Source: Paenibacillus tyrphae
GTDB taxonomy: Bacteria > Bacillota > Bacilli > Paenibacillales > NBRC-103111
NCBI RefSeq assembly: GCF_000722545.1
Contig: NZ_JNVM01000019.1
Location: 1 to 64,000 of the forward strand
Reading direction: 5' to 3'
Length of the DNA stretch: 64,000 nucleotides
Shown here: positions 23,882 through 31,263 of the stretch, piece by piece
Layout: every line of letters begins with the position of its first letter
Numbering within the stretch: the stretch's first letter is position 1
Notes under the pieces: model-generated
What the model was told of the DNA's origin: nothing
Seen by the model: only the letters and a program-made list of their open reading frames with translations
Database searches by the model: none
Program-made: the position numbers and the translations under genes

Positions 23882-24844
23882 ATGGATGCGCTTCGCATTC
23901 TCGGCGAGCTGATCCATACGACGCTCGTCTTCTCGACCGCGCTTATTTTTACGGCCATGGGCGGCATCTTCTCCGAACGCTCCGGCGTCGTCAACATCGG
24001 CCTGGAGGGCCTGATGATCTCCGGCGCGTTCGCCTCCGCGGTCGCGGCCTGGTACGCCGAGCAGGCGGGCTTCGCGGACGGCGCGCCTTGGATCGGCCTT
24101 TTGGCGGCCATCCTGGTCAGCATGCTCGTCTCGCTCATTCACGCTGTCGCCTCGATCACTTTCAAAGCCGATCAAGTCGTCAGCGGCGTCGTCATAAACT
24201 TTCTGGCCGCCGGATTTACGGTCTATCTCGTCAAAATTTTGTTCGCCGGCTCCGGACAAACCGAAACGCTGAACGCCGTGTTTCACAATGTCGCCATTCC
24301 CGGTCTGGCTTCCGTCCCGCTGCTGGGCTACGGCGTATTCACCGCTTACCCGACGACATATCTGGCATTGGCCGCCGTCGCTCTGGGCTGGTACGCGATG
24401 TTCAAAACCCCGTTCGGCCTGCGCCTGCGCGCGGTCGGCGAGCATCCGGGAGCCGCGGACACGCTTGGTGTAAACGTTACCCGCATGCGGTATATCGGGG
24501 TGCTGCTGAGCGGCGCGCTGGGCGGGCTCGGCGGCGCGACGATCACGCTCACAACGACGAGCAACTTCTCGCACAACACGATTTCGGGGCAAGGCTTCAT
24601 TGCGCTGGCCGCGATGATTTTCGGCAAATGGCATCCGTTCGGTGCTTTGGGAGCGGCGATCTTCTTCGGCTTCGCCCAAGCAATCAGAAACTTCGTGCAG
24701 CTGTTCCCGGTCTCCCAAGCGATTCCGATGGAGTTTATCTACATGCTCCCCTACATTCTTACGATTCTGGTGCTGGCGGGCGCCGTCGGCCGCGCCTATC
24801 CTCCTGCATCGCTCGGCGAGCCGTACGACCCGGGCAAACGATAA
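23882..24844 (+). CDS. nupQ: Nucleoside ABC importer permease 2
   Basis: A 320-residue permease of the same family as its neighbour, with FSERSGVVNIGLEGLMISG and ADQVVSGVVINFLAAGFT as hallmarks. It lies four bases after the first permease gene and is the last gene of the operon, closed by a strong terminator. Both permease genes carry long antisense open frames caused by high GC content; these are not genes. Confidence 0.9.
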   Translation: MDALRILGELIHTTLVFSTALIFTAMGGIFSERSGVVNIGLEGLMISGAFASAVAAWYAEQAGFADGAPWIGLLAAILVSMLVSLIHAVASITFKADQVVSGVVINFLAAGFTVYLVKILFAGSGQTETLNAVFHNVAIPGLASVPLLGYGVFTAYPTTYLALAAVALGWYAMFKTPFGLRLRAVGEHPGAADTLGVNVTRMRYIGVLLSGALGGLGGATITLTTTSNFSHNTISGQGFIALAAMIFGKWHPFGALGAAIFFGFAQAIRNFVQLFPVSQAIPMEFIYMLPYILTILVLAGAVGRAYPPASLGEPYDPGKR

Positions 24845-24856
24845 CCGAGACATGCG

Positions 24857-24919
24857 AAAAAGCCGCATCCCCCGCGCTGCGATCGTTGCTGCGATCCACG
24901 CAGCCGGGATGCGGCTTTT
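24857..24919 (+). terminator. Terminator of the nucleoside ABC operon
   Basis: AAAAAGCCGCATCCC pairs with GGGATGCGGCTTTT across a loop holding an inner GCTGCGATC/GATCCACGCAGC region. It also suits the convergent minus-strand RsbW-like gene. Confidence 0.8.
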
Positions 24920-24964
24920 CGATTAAAGGTAACATTCTATCCGCTCCACAGTCGGAAAACCCGC

Positions 24965-25435
24965 TCACCCGGCCGCAAACCGCTTGATCAGGACGATAGC
25001 TTCCGACGCGCCTTCGCTTTCGCCTCCGGGCTCCACCCGAAGCTCATCCACCAACGCCTGCAGCAGATACAGGCCGATCGGCGACTCTTCAAGACGTTCC
25101 AAGCCCTCCGTCCCCTCCGGCGGCAGCTTCACGGGACGCAGCACTTCCTCGAACGTAACATCCCGCGAATCCGTTCCGATCCTGATCTTGAGCTCCGTCT
25201 CCCGCAGCGTGAACGTTAGGCGCAGCATTGGCAGCGGTTCCCTTTCACCGGCTTGCAGGATTGCATAATTGCACGCTTCCGTTACCGCTACCTTCAAGTC
25301 CTCGATCGCTTCGTACGAAAATCCTACCCGTACGGCCACGCCATACAGCGCCAGCCGGACCGTGTCCAGATCGTCCGCCCGAAGCGGCACACACAAACCG
25401 ACGGTTTTCGAGCCGGCCTCCGTTTGCCCTTTCAT
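24965..25435 (-). CDS. Second RsbW-like GHKL protein, degenerate
   Basis: A 156-residue relative of RsbW (shared FSYEAIEDLKVAVTEACN and IGLYLLQALVDEL). The N-box keeps Glu and Asn (EACNYAILQAG), but the G1 box that should read D-x-G is replaced by IGTDSRDVTF, and the glycine-rich G2 lacks the first glycines (EESPIGLY). ATP binding or kinase activity is therefore doubtful. Its ATG overlaps the stop of the STAS gene by four bases, so the two proteins are a made-together pair. With no sigma gene attached, it may act on SigB or another sigma elsewhere, or buffer RsbV. Function is inferred. Confidence 0.8.
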   Translation of the reverse strand: MKGQTEAGSKTVGLCVPLRADDLDTVRLALYGVAVRVGFSYEAIEDLKVAVTEACNYAILQAGEREPLPMLRLTFTLRETELKIRIGTDSRDVTFEEVLRPVKLPPEGTEGLERLEESPIGLYLLQALVDELRVEPGGESEGASEAIVLIKRFAAG

Positions 25436-25767
25436 AGCCCGCCCCCTTCAAACGTCAGGTAACGGGACAACCCGGTCATGTCGAACAGCCGCCGGATTTT
25501 GGCCGGCACTTCCTGTACGGCAAACGACGCCTCCTCCGGCTGCCGTTTCTTAAGCACGGAGACGAAAACCCCGATCCCCGTGCTGTCAATGTAAGTCAAC
25601 TCCCGCAAGTTCAGCTTGAGCGGCACCGTCCGCTGACCCGCCAGCGGCTCCACGACGGAACGGAATTGCTCGGCCGTGCTCAAATCAAGCTCGCCGGATA
25701 AGAACAACACGTTCGCTTCCGGTGTACTTAGCACTTTGACATGGAACTTCTGCGCGTCTCTGTCCAT
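25432..25767 (-). CDS. Second RsbV-like STAS anti-anti-sigma factor
   Basis: A 111-residue STAS protein very close to the rsbV product in this window: LFLSGELDLSTAEQF, YIDSTGIGVFVSVLKKR and PAKIRRLFDMTGLSRYL. The phospho-acceptor serine is conserved. It is the first gene of a two-gene unit with the degenerate RsbW-like gene. The promoter region (25800-25835) shows no SigB-type boxes; GTGAAA-N17-TATCCT on the minus strand is a weak SigA candidate. It could be a second substrate of the RsbY-like phosphatase. Confidence 0.85.
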   Translation of the reverse strand: MDRDAQKFHVKVLSTPEANVLFLSGELDLSTAEQFRSVVEPLAGQRTVPLKLNLRELTYIDSTGIGVFVSVLKKRQPEEASFAVQEVPAKIRRLFDMTGLSRYLTFEGGGL

Positions 25768-25944
25768 CCGCTTTTACCTCCCTCTGAATCCATGATTATT
25801 TGTAGGATAGCAGATTTTAGGAAGTTTTTCACGGCACTCCGCAGAGAACCTTGCTGATTCACCGAAAAGCAGCCGGGGTAATGCTGCCCATGTTCTAATC
25901 CGCTGCGTCACGACATGTGCACCGGCTCCGCCATGTGCGCTTTT

Positions 25945-26091
25945 TTACGGCTTGCTCAAGCCAAAATCGATGATCCGGTAAGCGCCGCCGAAATGAACCG
26001 CCGGTTTCGCTTTGGATGCGGTCAACGCACCCAACCGACGGCCTTCCCCGCCGGCAAGCAGCAAAGCTACACATGCTTGGGAATTCATCAT
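25945..26091 (-). pseudogene. glgC: glgC (glucose-1-phosphate adenylyltransferase) N-terminal remnant
   Basis: Only 48 residues remain, but they are the highly conserved GlgC start: CVALLLAGGEGRRLGALT (nucleotide-binding loop) and KPAVHFGGAYRIIDF. After IDF the sequence diverges (GLSKP) and stops, where an intact enzyme would go on for over 300 residues. An AGGTGA ribosome site stands before the ATG pair. No further glycogen gene is visible. The piece is what is left of a former glycogen locus at this spot. Confidence 0.8.
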
Positions 26092-26316
26092 TTCACCTGC
26101 ATCTCTCTGTTGGTCTAGTGTTTCGTCGCTTTCGTTCGATACCTATGATTAACCGGGCGCCTGGTCTATGAAACATAAACTGGCAGCTTTCATAGCGAGA
26201 GCTCGCCGTTTTTCAAGGTGGGTCGAACAGATCGTTTGATCTATAGTTTTATAATTTTTTAACAAATTTATAAATTTTGCGACGTCATGACCATAACCAT
26301 CTCCACTTTCGTCCCG

Positions 26317-26862
26317 TTAAAAGGTAGGCGGAGCAGATACCGCAATCAGCAGCGTTTCGCCCTTCCATATATTCTTATAACTGTGAGGCACCCTGGCATC
26401 GTAATAGATGCTGTCTCCTTCGTTAAGGATGTAACGTTCATTGCCAAGCACAAACTCCAAGCATCCGGAATGAATAAAAAGAAATTCCTCACCCTCGCTA
26501 TGGCCCACGCTTATGTCGCCGGATGTTGCACCTTCTTCCAGAACTCCCCATATCGGCCCCATCTTGTTATTGCTACCTTGACTAAGAGCGTACCAAGTAA
26601 TCCGCGAACTCTCTGAATGCACCAATGGCTTGCGTTCGTTGTTCCTGACGACGATGCTTCGCTTTTCTTCACCAAACAAATCGGTAAAATTTACGTTCAA
26701 CGCATTCGCTATGCGCTTCAGAACGCTAATCGATGGATTCGCTTTATCGCGCTCGATTTCACTAAGAAAAGACAACGATATGGATGCAGCTTTTGCTATT
26801 TCTTTGAGCGTTAATTTTTGTTTTTTCCGCGTGCCTCGGATGACTTCGCCGATTGAATTCAT
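26317..26862 (-). CDS. XRE-family regulator with C-terminal cupin domain
   Basis: A 181-residue regulator: helix-turn-helix of the Cro/C1 type at residues ~5-60 (LTLKEIAKAASISLSFLSEIE) and a cupin_2 barrel at ~105-178 (GHSEGEEFLFIHSGCLEFVLG, ILNEGDSIYYDARVPHSYKN). Such MerR-sized regulators sense small metabolites bound in the cupin. The ATG has AAGGAG eight bases ahead. It diverges from the MBL hydrolase and alpha/beta hydrolase genes, and repeated CGAAATT sites in the gap suggest that it controls both directions. Confidence 0.88.
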   Translation of the reverse strand: MNSIGEVIRGTRKKQKLTLKEIAKAASISLSFLSEIERDKANPSISVLKRIANALNVNFTDLFGEEKRSIVVRNNERKPLVHSESSRITWYALSQGSNNKMGPIWGVLEEGATSGDISVGHSEGEEFLFIHSGCLEFVLGNERYILNEGDSIYYDARVPHSYKNIWKGETLLIAVSAPPTF

Positions 26863-26881
26863 ATGTCCATCTCCTTAACTC

Positions 26882-27096
26882 CGAAATTATTTCGCTGACA
26901 CCGAAATTTATGTTGTTATCATAAGTAAAAAAACGTGAACGATCAAGCACTTTCACAGAGGCAGAATTACGGTGTAAAAACGTTGATTCTCCGCTATGAT
27001 TGGCTTACTATTTTATTTAGGTCGACTAACCAATTTTTACCCGGGCATTCATTCATCGTTCTTCCCAGAACAATTTTCAGTAGTAGCGAAATTTTC
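26882..27096. promoter_or_regulatory. Divergent promoter region with repeated CGAAATT sites
   Basis: CGAAAT-T-ATTTCG at 26882-26894 is a perfect palindrome just before the XRE gene; half-sites CGAAATTT recur at 26902-26909 and 27087-27094, the last just before the MBL gene ribosome site. They are candidate operators for the XRE-cupin protein. Confidence 0.5.
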
Positions 27097-27119
27097 AAAG
27101 ACAGAGAGGTGTACTGTCA

Positions 27120-28013
27120 ATGACCAAAACCCCTAAAGTCTATCAAGTAGGAGACGTTAGCATTACTCGTGTCACCGAAATGGTGCTGGGTGGTATTTCG
27201 CCAGAAATTTATTTCGACGGATCGTGGAATCCGGCGTTTCTGGAGGAGAATCGGAACTGCCTTCCGGCTGGTCTGATCGACGGCGATTCTCAGCTTATCG
27301 TTAGCATAGGAACATGGGTTGTGAAAACTCCGAAGCATACGATTCTTATCGATACAGCTACTGGAAACGATAAGAATTTGCCGTTAAACCCGGCTCTTGC
27401 CAATCTTCAGCTGCCTTATCTTGAGCGCCTCCAAGAGGCAGGAGTTTCGCCGGAAGAAGTGGACTACGTCCTGCTGACGCATCTGCACGTAGACCATGTC
27501 GGTTGGAATACGAAGCTTGTTGACGGACAATGGGTGCCGACATTTCCGAATGCTACCTATGTATTCCCCCTCGCGGAGCAGCAATATTATTCCAGCGAGG
27601 CGAGCCATAACAAAGAAAACGAAGCGAACTTTAACGTTTACGAGGAAAGCGTCCTTCCTGTTGTCGAAGCCGGATTAACGCAAACCATCGGTCCCGAGGG
27701 CGGGGAACTTCTCGATATCTTCAAGTTCATTCCAACCCCCGGCCACAGCATCGGACAAATGTCCATCAGCCTTACTTCCGGCAGAGAAGAAGCTTTATTT
27801 GGCGCAGATGTGATGCACCACCCGTTCCAGGTTTTTAACCCCGAATGGAATTCCATGTATTGCGAATTCACCGAGCAAGCCCGTATTTCACGGCGCCGGG
27901 TGTTGGAGTCCATAGCGGATCGCCCAGTTATTTATTTCAGCTCGCATTTTCCGGAGAGCGCGGCGGGGTATGTCACTCGCAGCGGCGACGGTTTCAAATG
28001 GAACTTTGTATAA
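27120..28013 (+). CDS. MBL-fold metallo-hydrolase
   Basis: A 297-residue metallo-beta-lactamase-fold hydrolase. Metal ligands are visible in LLTHLHVDHVGWN (HxHxDH), PTPGHSIGQMS (His) and LFGADVMHH (Asp), with a late His in YFSSHFPES. The arrangement is like AHL lactonase or methyl-parathion-hydrolase-type members, which open lactones or esters, but no substrate can be assigned. GAGAGGTG stands before the ATG, and the same ribosome site precedes the next gene 38 bases downstream, so the two form an operon opposite the XRE-cupin regulator. Confidence 0.85.
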   Translation: MTKTPKVYQVGDVSITRVTEMVLGGISPEIYFDGSWNPAFLEENRNCLPAGLIDGDSQLIVSIGTWVVKTPKHTILIDTATGNDKNLPLNPALANLQLPYLERLQEAGVSPEEVDYVLLTHLHVDHVGWNTKLVDGQWVPTFPNATYVFPLAEQQYYSSEASHNKENEANFNVYEESVLPVVEAGLTQTIGPEGGELLDIFKFIPTPGHSIGQMSISLTSGREEALFGADVMHHPFQVFNPEWNSMYCEFTEQARISRRRVLESIADRPVIYFSSHFPESAAGYVTRSGDGFKWNFV

Positions 28014-28051
28014 TCCTTCTACCAATTTAACTTGTGAGAGGTGTTGACCTT

Positions 28052-29049
28052 ATGACAAATCATGGTTTTCCCGGCGAAATTGACATCTTGACCGAAGATC
28101 TGCTTATCCCCAGCGATACGCCGGGCATCGAGCTCTATATACGCAATAAACGTCCGGCTTCCATGAATACCTTCTCCAATGAAAAAACGATCGTCATGGT
28201 TCATGGCGCTACTTATCCGGTTGAAAGCCTGTACGACGTGAAGCTGGACGGCTTCACTTTCCTGGACTATCTGGCTAGACATGGCTATGACGTTTATGCC
28301 GTGGATGTCCGCGGCTACGGCGGCTCGACCCGACCGTCCGAGATGCAGCAGCCCGCTGATCTTAATCCGCCGCTTGTCCGTACGGAAACAGGAGTTCGAG
28401 ATTTTGGCACTGCGGTTGACTTCGTTCTGAAGCGCCGAAATTTATCAAAAGTCAATATTTTGGGGATGTCTTGGGGAGGCACGGTTGCGGGAGCCTATAC
28501 GAGCCGGAACAACGATAAGGTTAACAAGCTTTCGCTTATCGCGCCGCAGTGGTTAAGCTCCGGACCGTTCCTATCGATACCGGCGGCCCGCTTGACTCGT
28601 ATCGCCTTGTCGCTGTCGGCGGCATGAAGGAACGCTGGCTAAGCGCCGCTCCTGGACATAAGCGCAGCGACTTGATTCCGGAAGGCTGGTTTGAACAATG
28701 GGTCGAAGCAACGCTTGCTTCCGATCCCGGGAGCCAAACCGCTCATCCTGGATATATTCGGGCGACCAATGGCCCTATCCTGGACATCCGTGAATACTGG
28801 ACGGCAGGCAAAGCTTTCTACGATCCTAGGGCCATTACCGTTCCTGTCCTCCTTGTCCATGCGGAGTGGGATATCGACGTTCCGCTGGAATTGGCCCAGC
28901 ATTTCTTCACTTCCCTAACCGGAGCCGCTTATCGCCGCTGGGTCGAAATCGGGGAAGGAACGCACATGGTTATGCTGGAGAAAAACAGGCTTCAGGCTTT
29001 CCAAGCCATCCGTGGTTTTTTGGATGAAGCCTACGCACCGACAAAATGA
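28052..29049 (+). pseudogene. Alpha/beta hydrolase interrupted by a one-base frameshift
   Basis: The first part (28052-28627 frame) has IVMVHGATYP, DVRGYGGSTRP and the nucleophile elbow GMSWGG. The remaining part lies in another frame (to 29049), with LLVHAEWDIDVP (acid) and GEGTHMVML (histidine). The frames join naturally near 28562-28570 if one base is restored, giving SSGP then VPIDTGG and a full ~332-residue hydrolase. The start at 28052 has AGAGGTG eight bases ahead. Either the gene is freshly broken or the assembly has an error here. It would work with the MBL hydrolase under the XRE-cupin regulator. Confidence 0.8.
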
Positions 29050-29101
29050 GGAAGTCTCAACAACAACAGCGAGTTTTCATGATATCGCTTGCCAAACGAA
29101 T

Positions 29102-29126
29102 GGCCCGCGGCAACAAGCCGCGGGCC
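29102..29126. terminator. Bidirectional terminator
   Basis: GGCCCGCGG, loop CAACAAG, CCGCGGGCC between the convergent hydrolase and REC-kinase genes. Confidence 0.7.
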
Positions 29127-29142
29127 GTTCTTATGCGGAATC

Positions 29143-30330
29143 TTATACAATGCAGCCGTATTCGATGCAGCCCTTGACACGGATGGTGAAAACGAACTCC
29201 GCCCCCCGGCGGTCTCCCGGCGCAAGCGCGATGCAACCGCCCATGAGCTGAACGAGATTTTTGCAGATCGCCAGCCCTAGCCCCGTCCCCCCGTATTTGC
29301 GGGTTAAGGACGAATCGACCTGCGTGAACGGCTGGAACAGCAAGTCGCGCTTCTCCTCCGGAATGCCGATGCCCGTGTCGGAGACGCGGAACTCCAGCTC
29401 CAGCTGCTCTTCCGATCGGCTTAGCACCGCGACCGAGACGTGCACGCCGCCCTGCTCGGTGAATTTGACGGCGTTGCCGACCAGGTTGATCAGAACCTGC
29501 CGCAGCCGCGATTCGTCGCCGATGATGCACTCGGGGATCGCCGGATCGATATCGTACGTAAGCTCCAGCGTTTTGCTGCGGCTTTCGGCGTGGAACACCT
29601 CGTACGTTTCGATCAGGCTCATCCTCAGGTTCAGCGGCTCTTCTTTGATCTCCATTTTGCCGGACTCGATTTTGGATAAGTCCAAAATATCGTTGATGAC
29701 ATAGAGCAGCGCGGCGCCGCTTCGACGAATCGTATCGACATACTCGCGCTGTTCCGCGTTCAGGTCCGTCTCCACGAGCAGATCGGCCATGGCGATGACC
29801 CCGTTCAGCGGAGTCCGAATTTCGTGGCTCATCATCGCCAGAAAATTCGCTTTGGCCATAGCGGCCTGCTCGGCCTCTTCTTTCGCCCGCTGCAGCTCCC
29901 GGGTCCGTTCGTTCAGCAGCTCGGTTTGCTGCTGCAGCTTTTTTTGCGCTAAATAGATGCTGACGAAGCCTTCGATCTTCGACTTCAGCGTGCGCGGCAC
30001 GAACGGCTTCACGATATAATCGATTGCCCCGACGGAATACGCCGTAAACGCCTGATCCTGCTCGTCCGGAGCCGCGGTGATGAAGATGATCGGCACCGCC
30101 CGCGTTTTTTCGCGGGATTTGATCCACTGGGCCGTCTCAAACCCGTCCATCCCCGGCATGTGCACATCGAGTACGATGACGGCGAATTCGTGCTTGAGCA
30201 GACAGCGCAGCGCCTCCTCCCCGGAGGTCGCCTTCTCGAGAATATAGTTCTGGTCCTCCAACACCGCCTCAAGCGCAAGCAGGTTCTCCGGTTGATCGTC
30301 CACCAGCAAGATGCGGATCGGCACATCCAT
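29143..30330 (-). CDS. Response-regulator/histidine-kinase hybrid (REC-HisKA-HATPase)
   Basis: A 395-residue soluble kinase with the receiver domain first: residues 1-125 REC (LLVDDQPENLLALEA; phospho-Asp in VIVLDVHMPGMDG), a coiled coil (~130-165), HisKA with His in LAMMSHEIRTPLNG, and HATPase boxes (NLVGNAVKFT, DTGIGIP, GGTGLGLAI). There is no membrane segment or output domain, so it should take phosphate from a partner and pass signals by phosphorelay. It is the fourth gene of the RsbY-RsbK-RsbM operon, 12 bases after the CheR-type gene. It is an addition to the known B. cereus module; its role there is not known. Confidence 0.88.
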   Translation of the reverse strand: MDVPIRILLVDDQPENLLALEAVLEDQNYILEKATSGEEALRCLLKHEFAVIVLDVHMPGMDGFETAQWIKSREKTRAVPIIFITAAPDEQDQAFTAYSVGAIDYIVKPFVPRTLKSKIEGFVSIYLAQKKLQQQTELLNERTRELQRAKEEAEQAAMAKANFLAMMSHEIRTPLNGVIAMADLLVETDLNAEQREYVDTIRRSGAALLYVINDILDLSKIESGKMEIKEEPLNLRMSLIETYEVFHAESRSKTLELTYDIDPAIPECIIGDESRLRQVLINLVGNAVKFTEQGGVHVSVAVLSRSEEQLELEFRVSDTGIGIPEEKRDLLFQPFTQVDSSLTRKYGGTGLGLAICKNLVQLMGGCIALAPGDRRGAEFVFTIRVKGCIEYGCIV

Positions 30331-30342
30331 ACAAACCCCACC

Positions 30343-31263
30343 TCATTTGATCTTGCGAAATATTTTCTCTTGCGGATCCAGCGTCTCGTAATGCACCGCA
30401 TGCTTCGTAAACGTGATCGACTCCTTATGCCCCAAGACGAGAATCCCCTGCGGGCACAAGCTTTCGTAGAACAGATCGTGCGCATGGTTTTGCAGGATCG
30501 AATCGAAATAAATCATGACATTGCGGCAAAAGATGACGTGAAACTCATTAAACGACCGGTCCGTCACCAGATTATGCTGCGCAAAAACGATCCGTTCCCG
30601 CAAAAAAGGATGAAATACGGCCATGTTCCCGGATGCGCCATAATACCCCGAGAACGCATCCTTGCCCCCGGCATGCATGTAATTTTTGGTGTATTCCTGC
30701 ATTTTCTTGAGCGGGTAAGCGGCGCGCTCCGCCACATGGAGCACCTCTTCGTTAATGTCGGTCGCATAGATGCGCGCCTGGTCGTACAACCCTTCCTCGT
30801 ACAGCAAAATGGCGGTGGAGTATACCTCCTCCCCCGTCGAACAGCCCGCATGCCAGATGCGGAAGGAAGGCAGCTCCCGCAGAAGCGGCACGACCCGCTC
30901 CCGGAACGCCGCGAACGAGCTCGGGTCCCGGTACATCTCGGTCACGTGAATGACCAGATCGTCTACCAAACGCTCCGCACAGCTCCGGTCGTGCAGCACC
31001 CGCTCCTGCAGGCCGGATACGCTGAGTAACCGCTCCGCGTAGATGCGGTGCCAGATACGCCGGCGGACCGACGGATACGCGTAATTGCGGAAGTCGAAAC
31101 CGTACAGCCGGTACAGCCCCTCCAGCAGCAAAGCGATCTCGATGCGCTCCCGTTCCTCTTCTTCCCGGGTGCCCCGGCCTCCGTCCGCCTCCGAATAGAC
31201 GGAACCAAGCTTGCGCAGCGCGCTCAAGTCCTCTGCCTTTTGATCGTACAATCTGCCGCTCAT
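30343..31263 (-). CDS. rsbM: CheR-type methyltransferase, RsbM-like
   Basis: A 306-residue protein with a CheR N-terminal helical domain and SAM-binding domain. Markers are FRNYAYPSVRRRIWHRI, VTEMYRDPSSFAAFRE, IWHAGCSTGEEVYSTAILLYE (SAM loop) and FHVIFCRNVMIYFD. CheR enzymes methylate glutamates of receptors. In the B. cereus group the paralogue RsbM methylates the hybrid kinase RsbK and tunes SigB activation. Here the ATG overlaps the stop of the RsbK-like gene by four bases, which strongly supports the same pairing. No chemotaxis genes are near. Confidence 0.88.
   Translation of the reverse strand: MSGRLYDQKAEDLSALRKLGSVYSEADGGRGTREEEERERIEIALLLEGLYRLYGFDFRNYAYPSVRRRIWHRIYAERLLSVSGLQERVLHDRSCAERLVDDLVIHVTEMYRDPSSFAAFRERVVPLLRELPSFRIWHAGCSTGEEVYSTAILLYEEGLYDQARIYATDINEEVLHVAERAAYPLKKMQEYTKNYMHAGGKDAFSGYYGASGNMAVFHPFLRERIVFAQHNLVTDRSFNEFHVIFCRNVMIYFDSILQNHAHDLFYESLCPQGILVLGHKESITFTKHAVHYETLDPQEKIFRKIK

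Noticed and set aside
22669..24868. Long minus-strand open frames (489 and 349 codons) across the nucleoside permease genes
   Set aside because: They are antisense to intact permease genes, rich in Arg, Gln and Asp, and show no domain or start signal.
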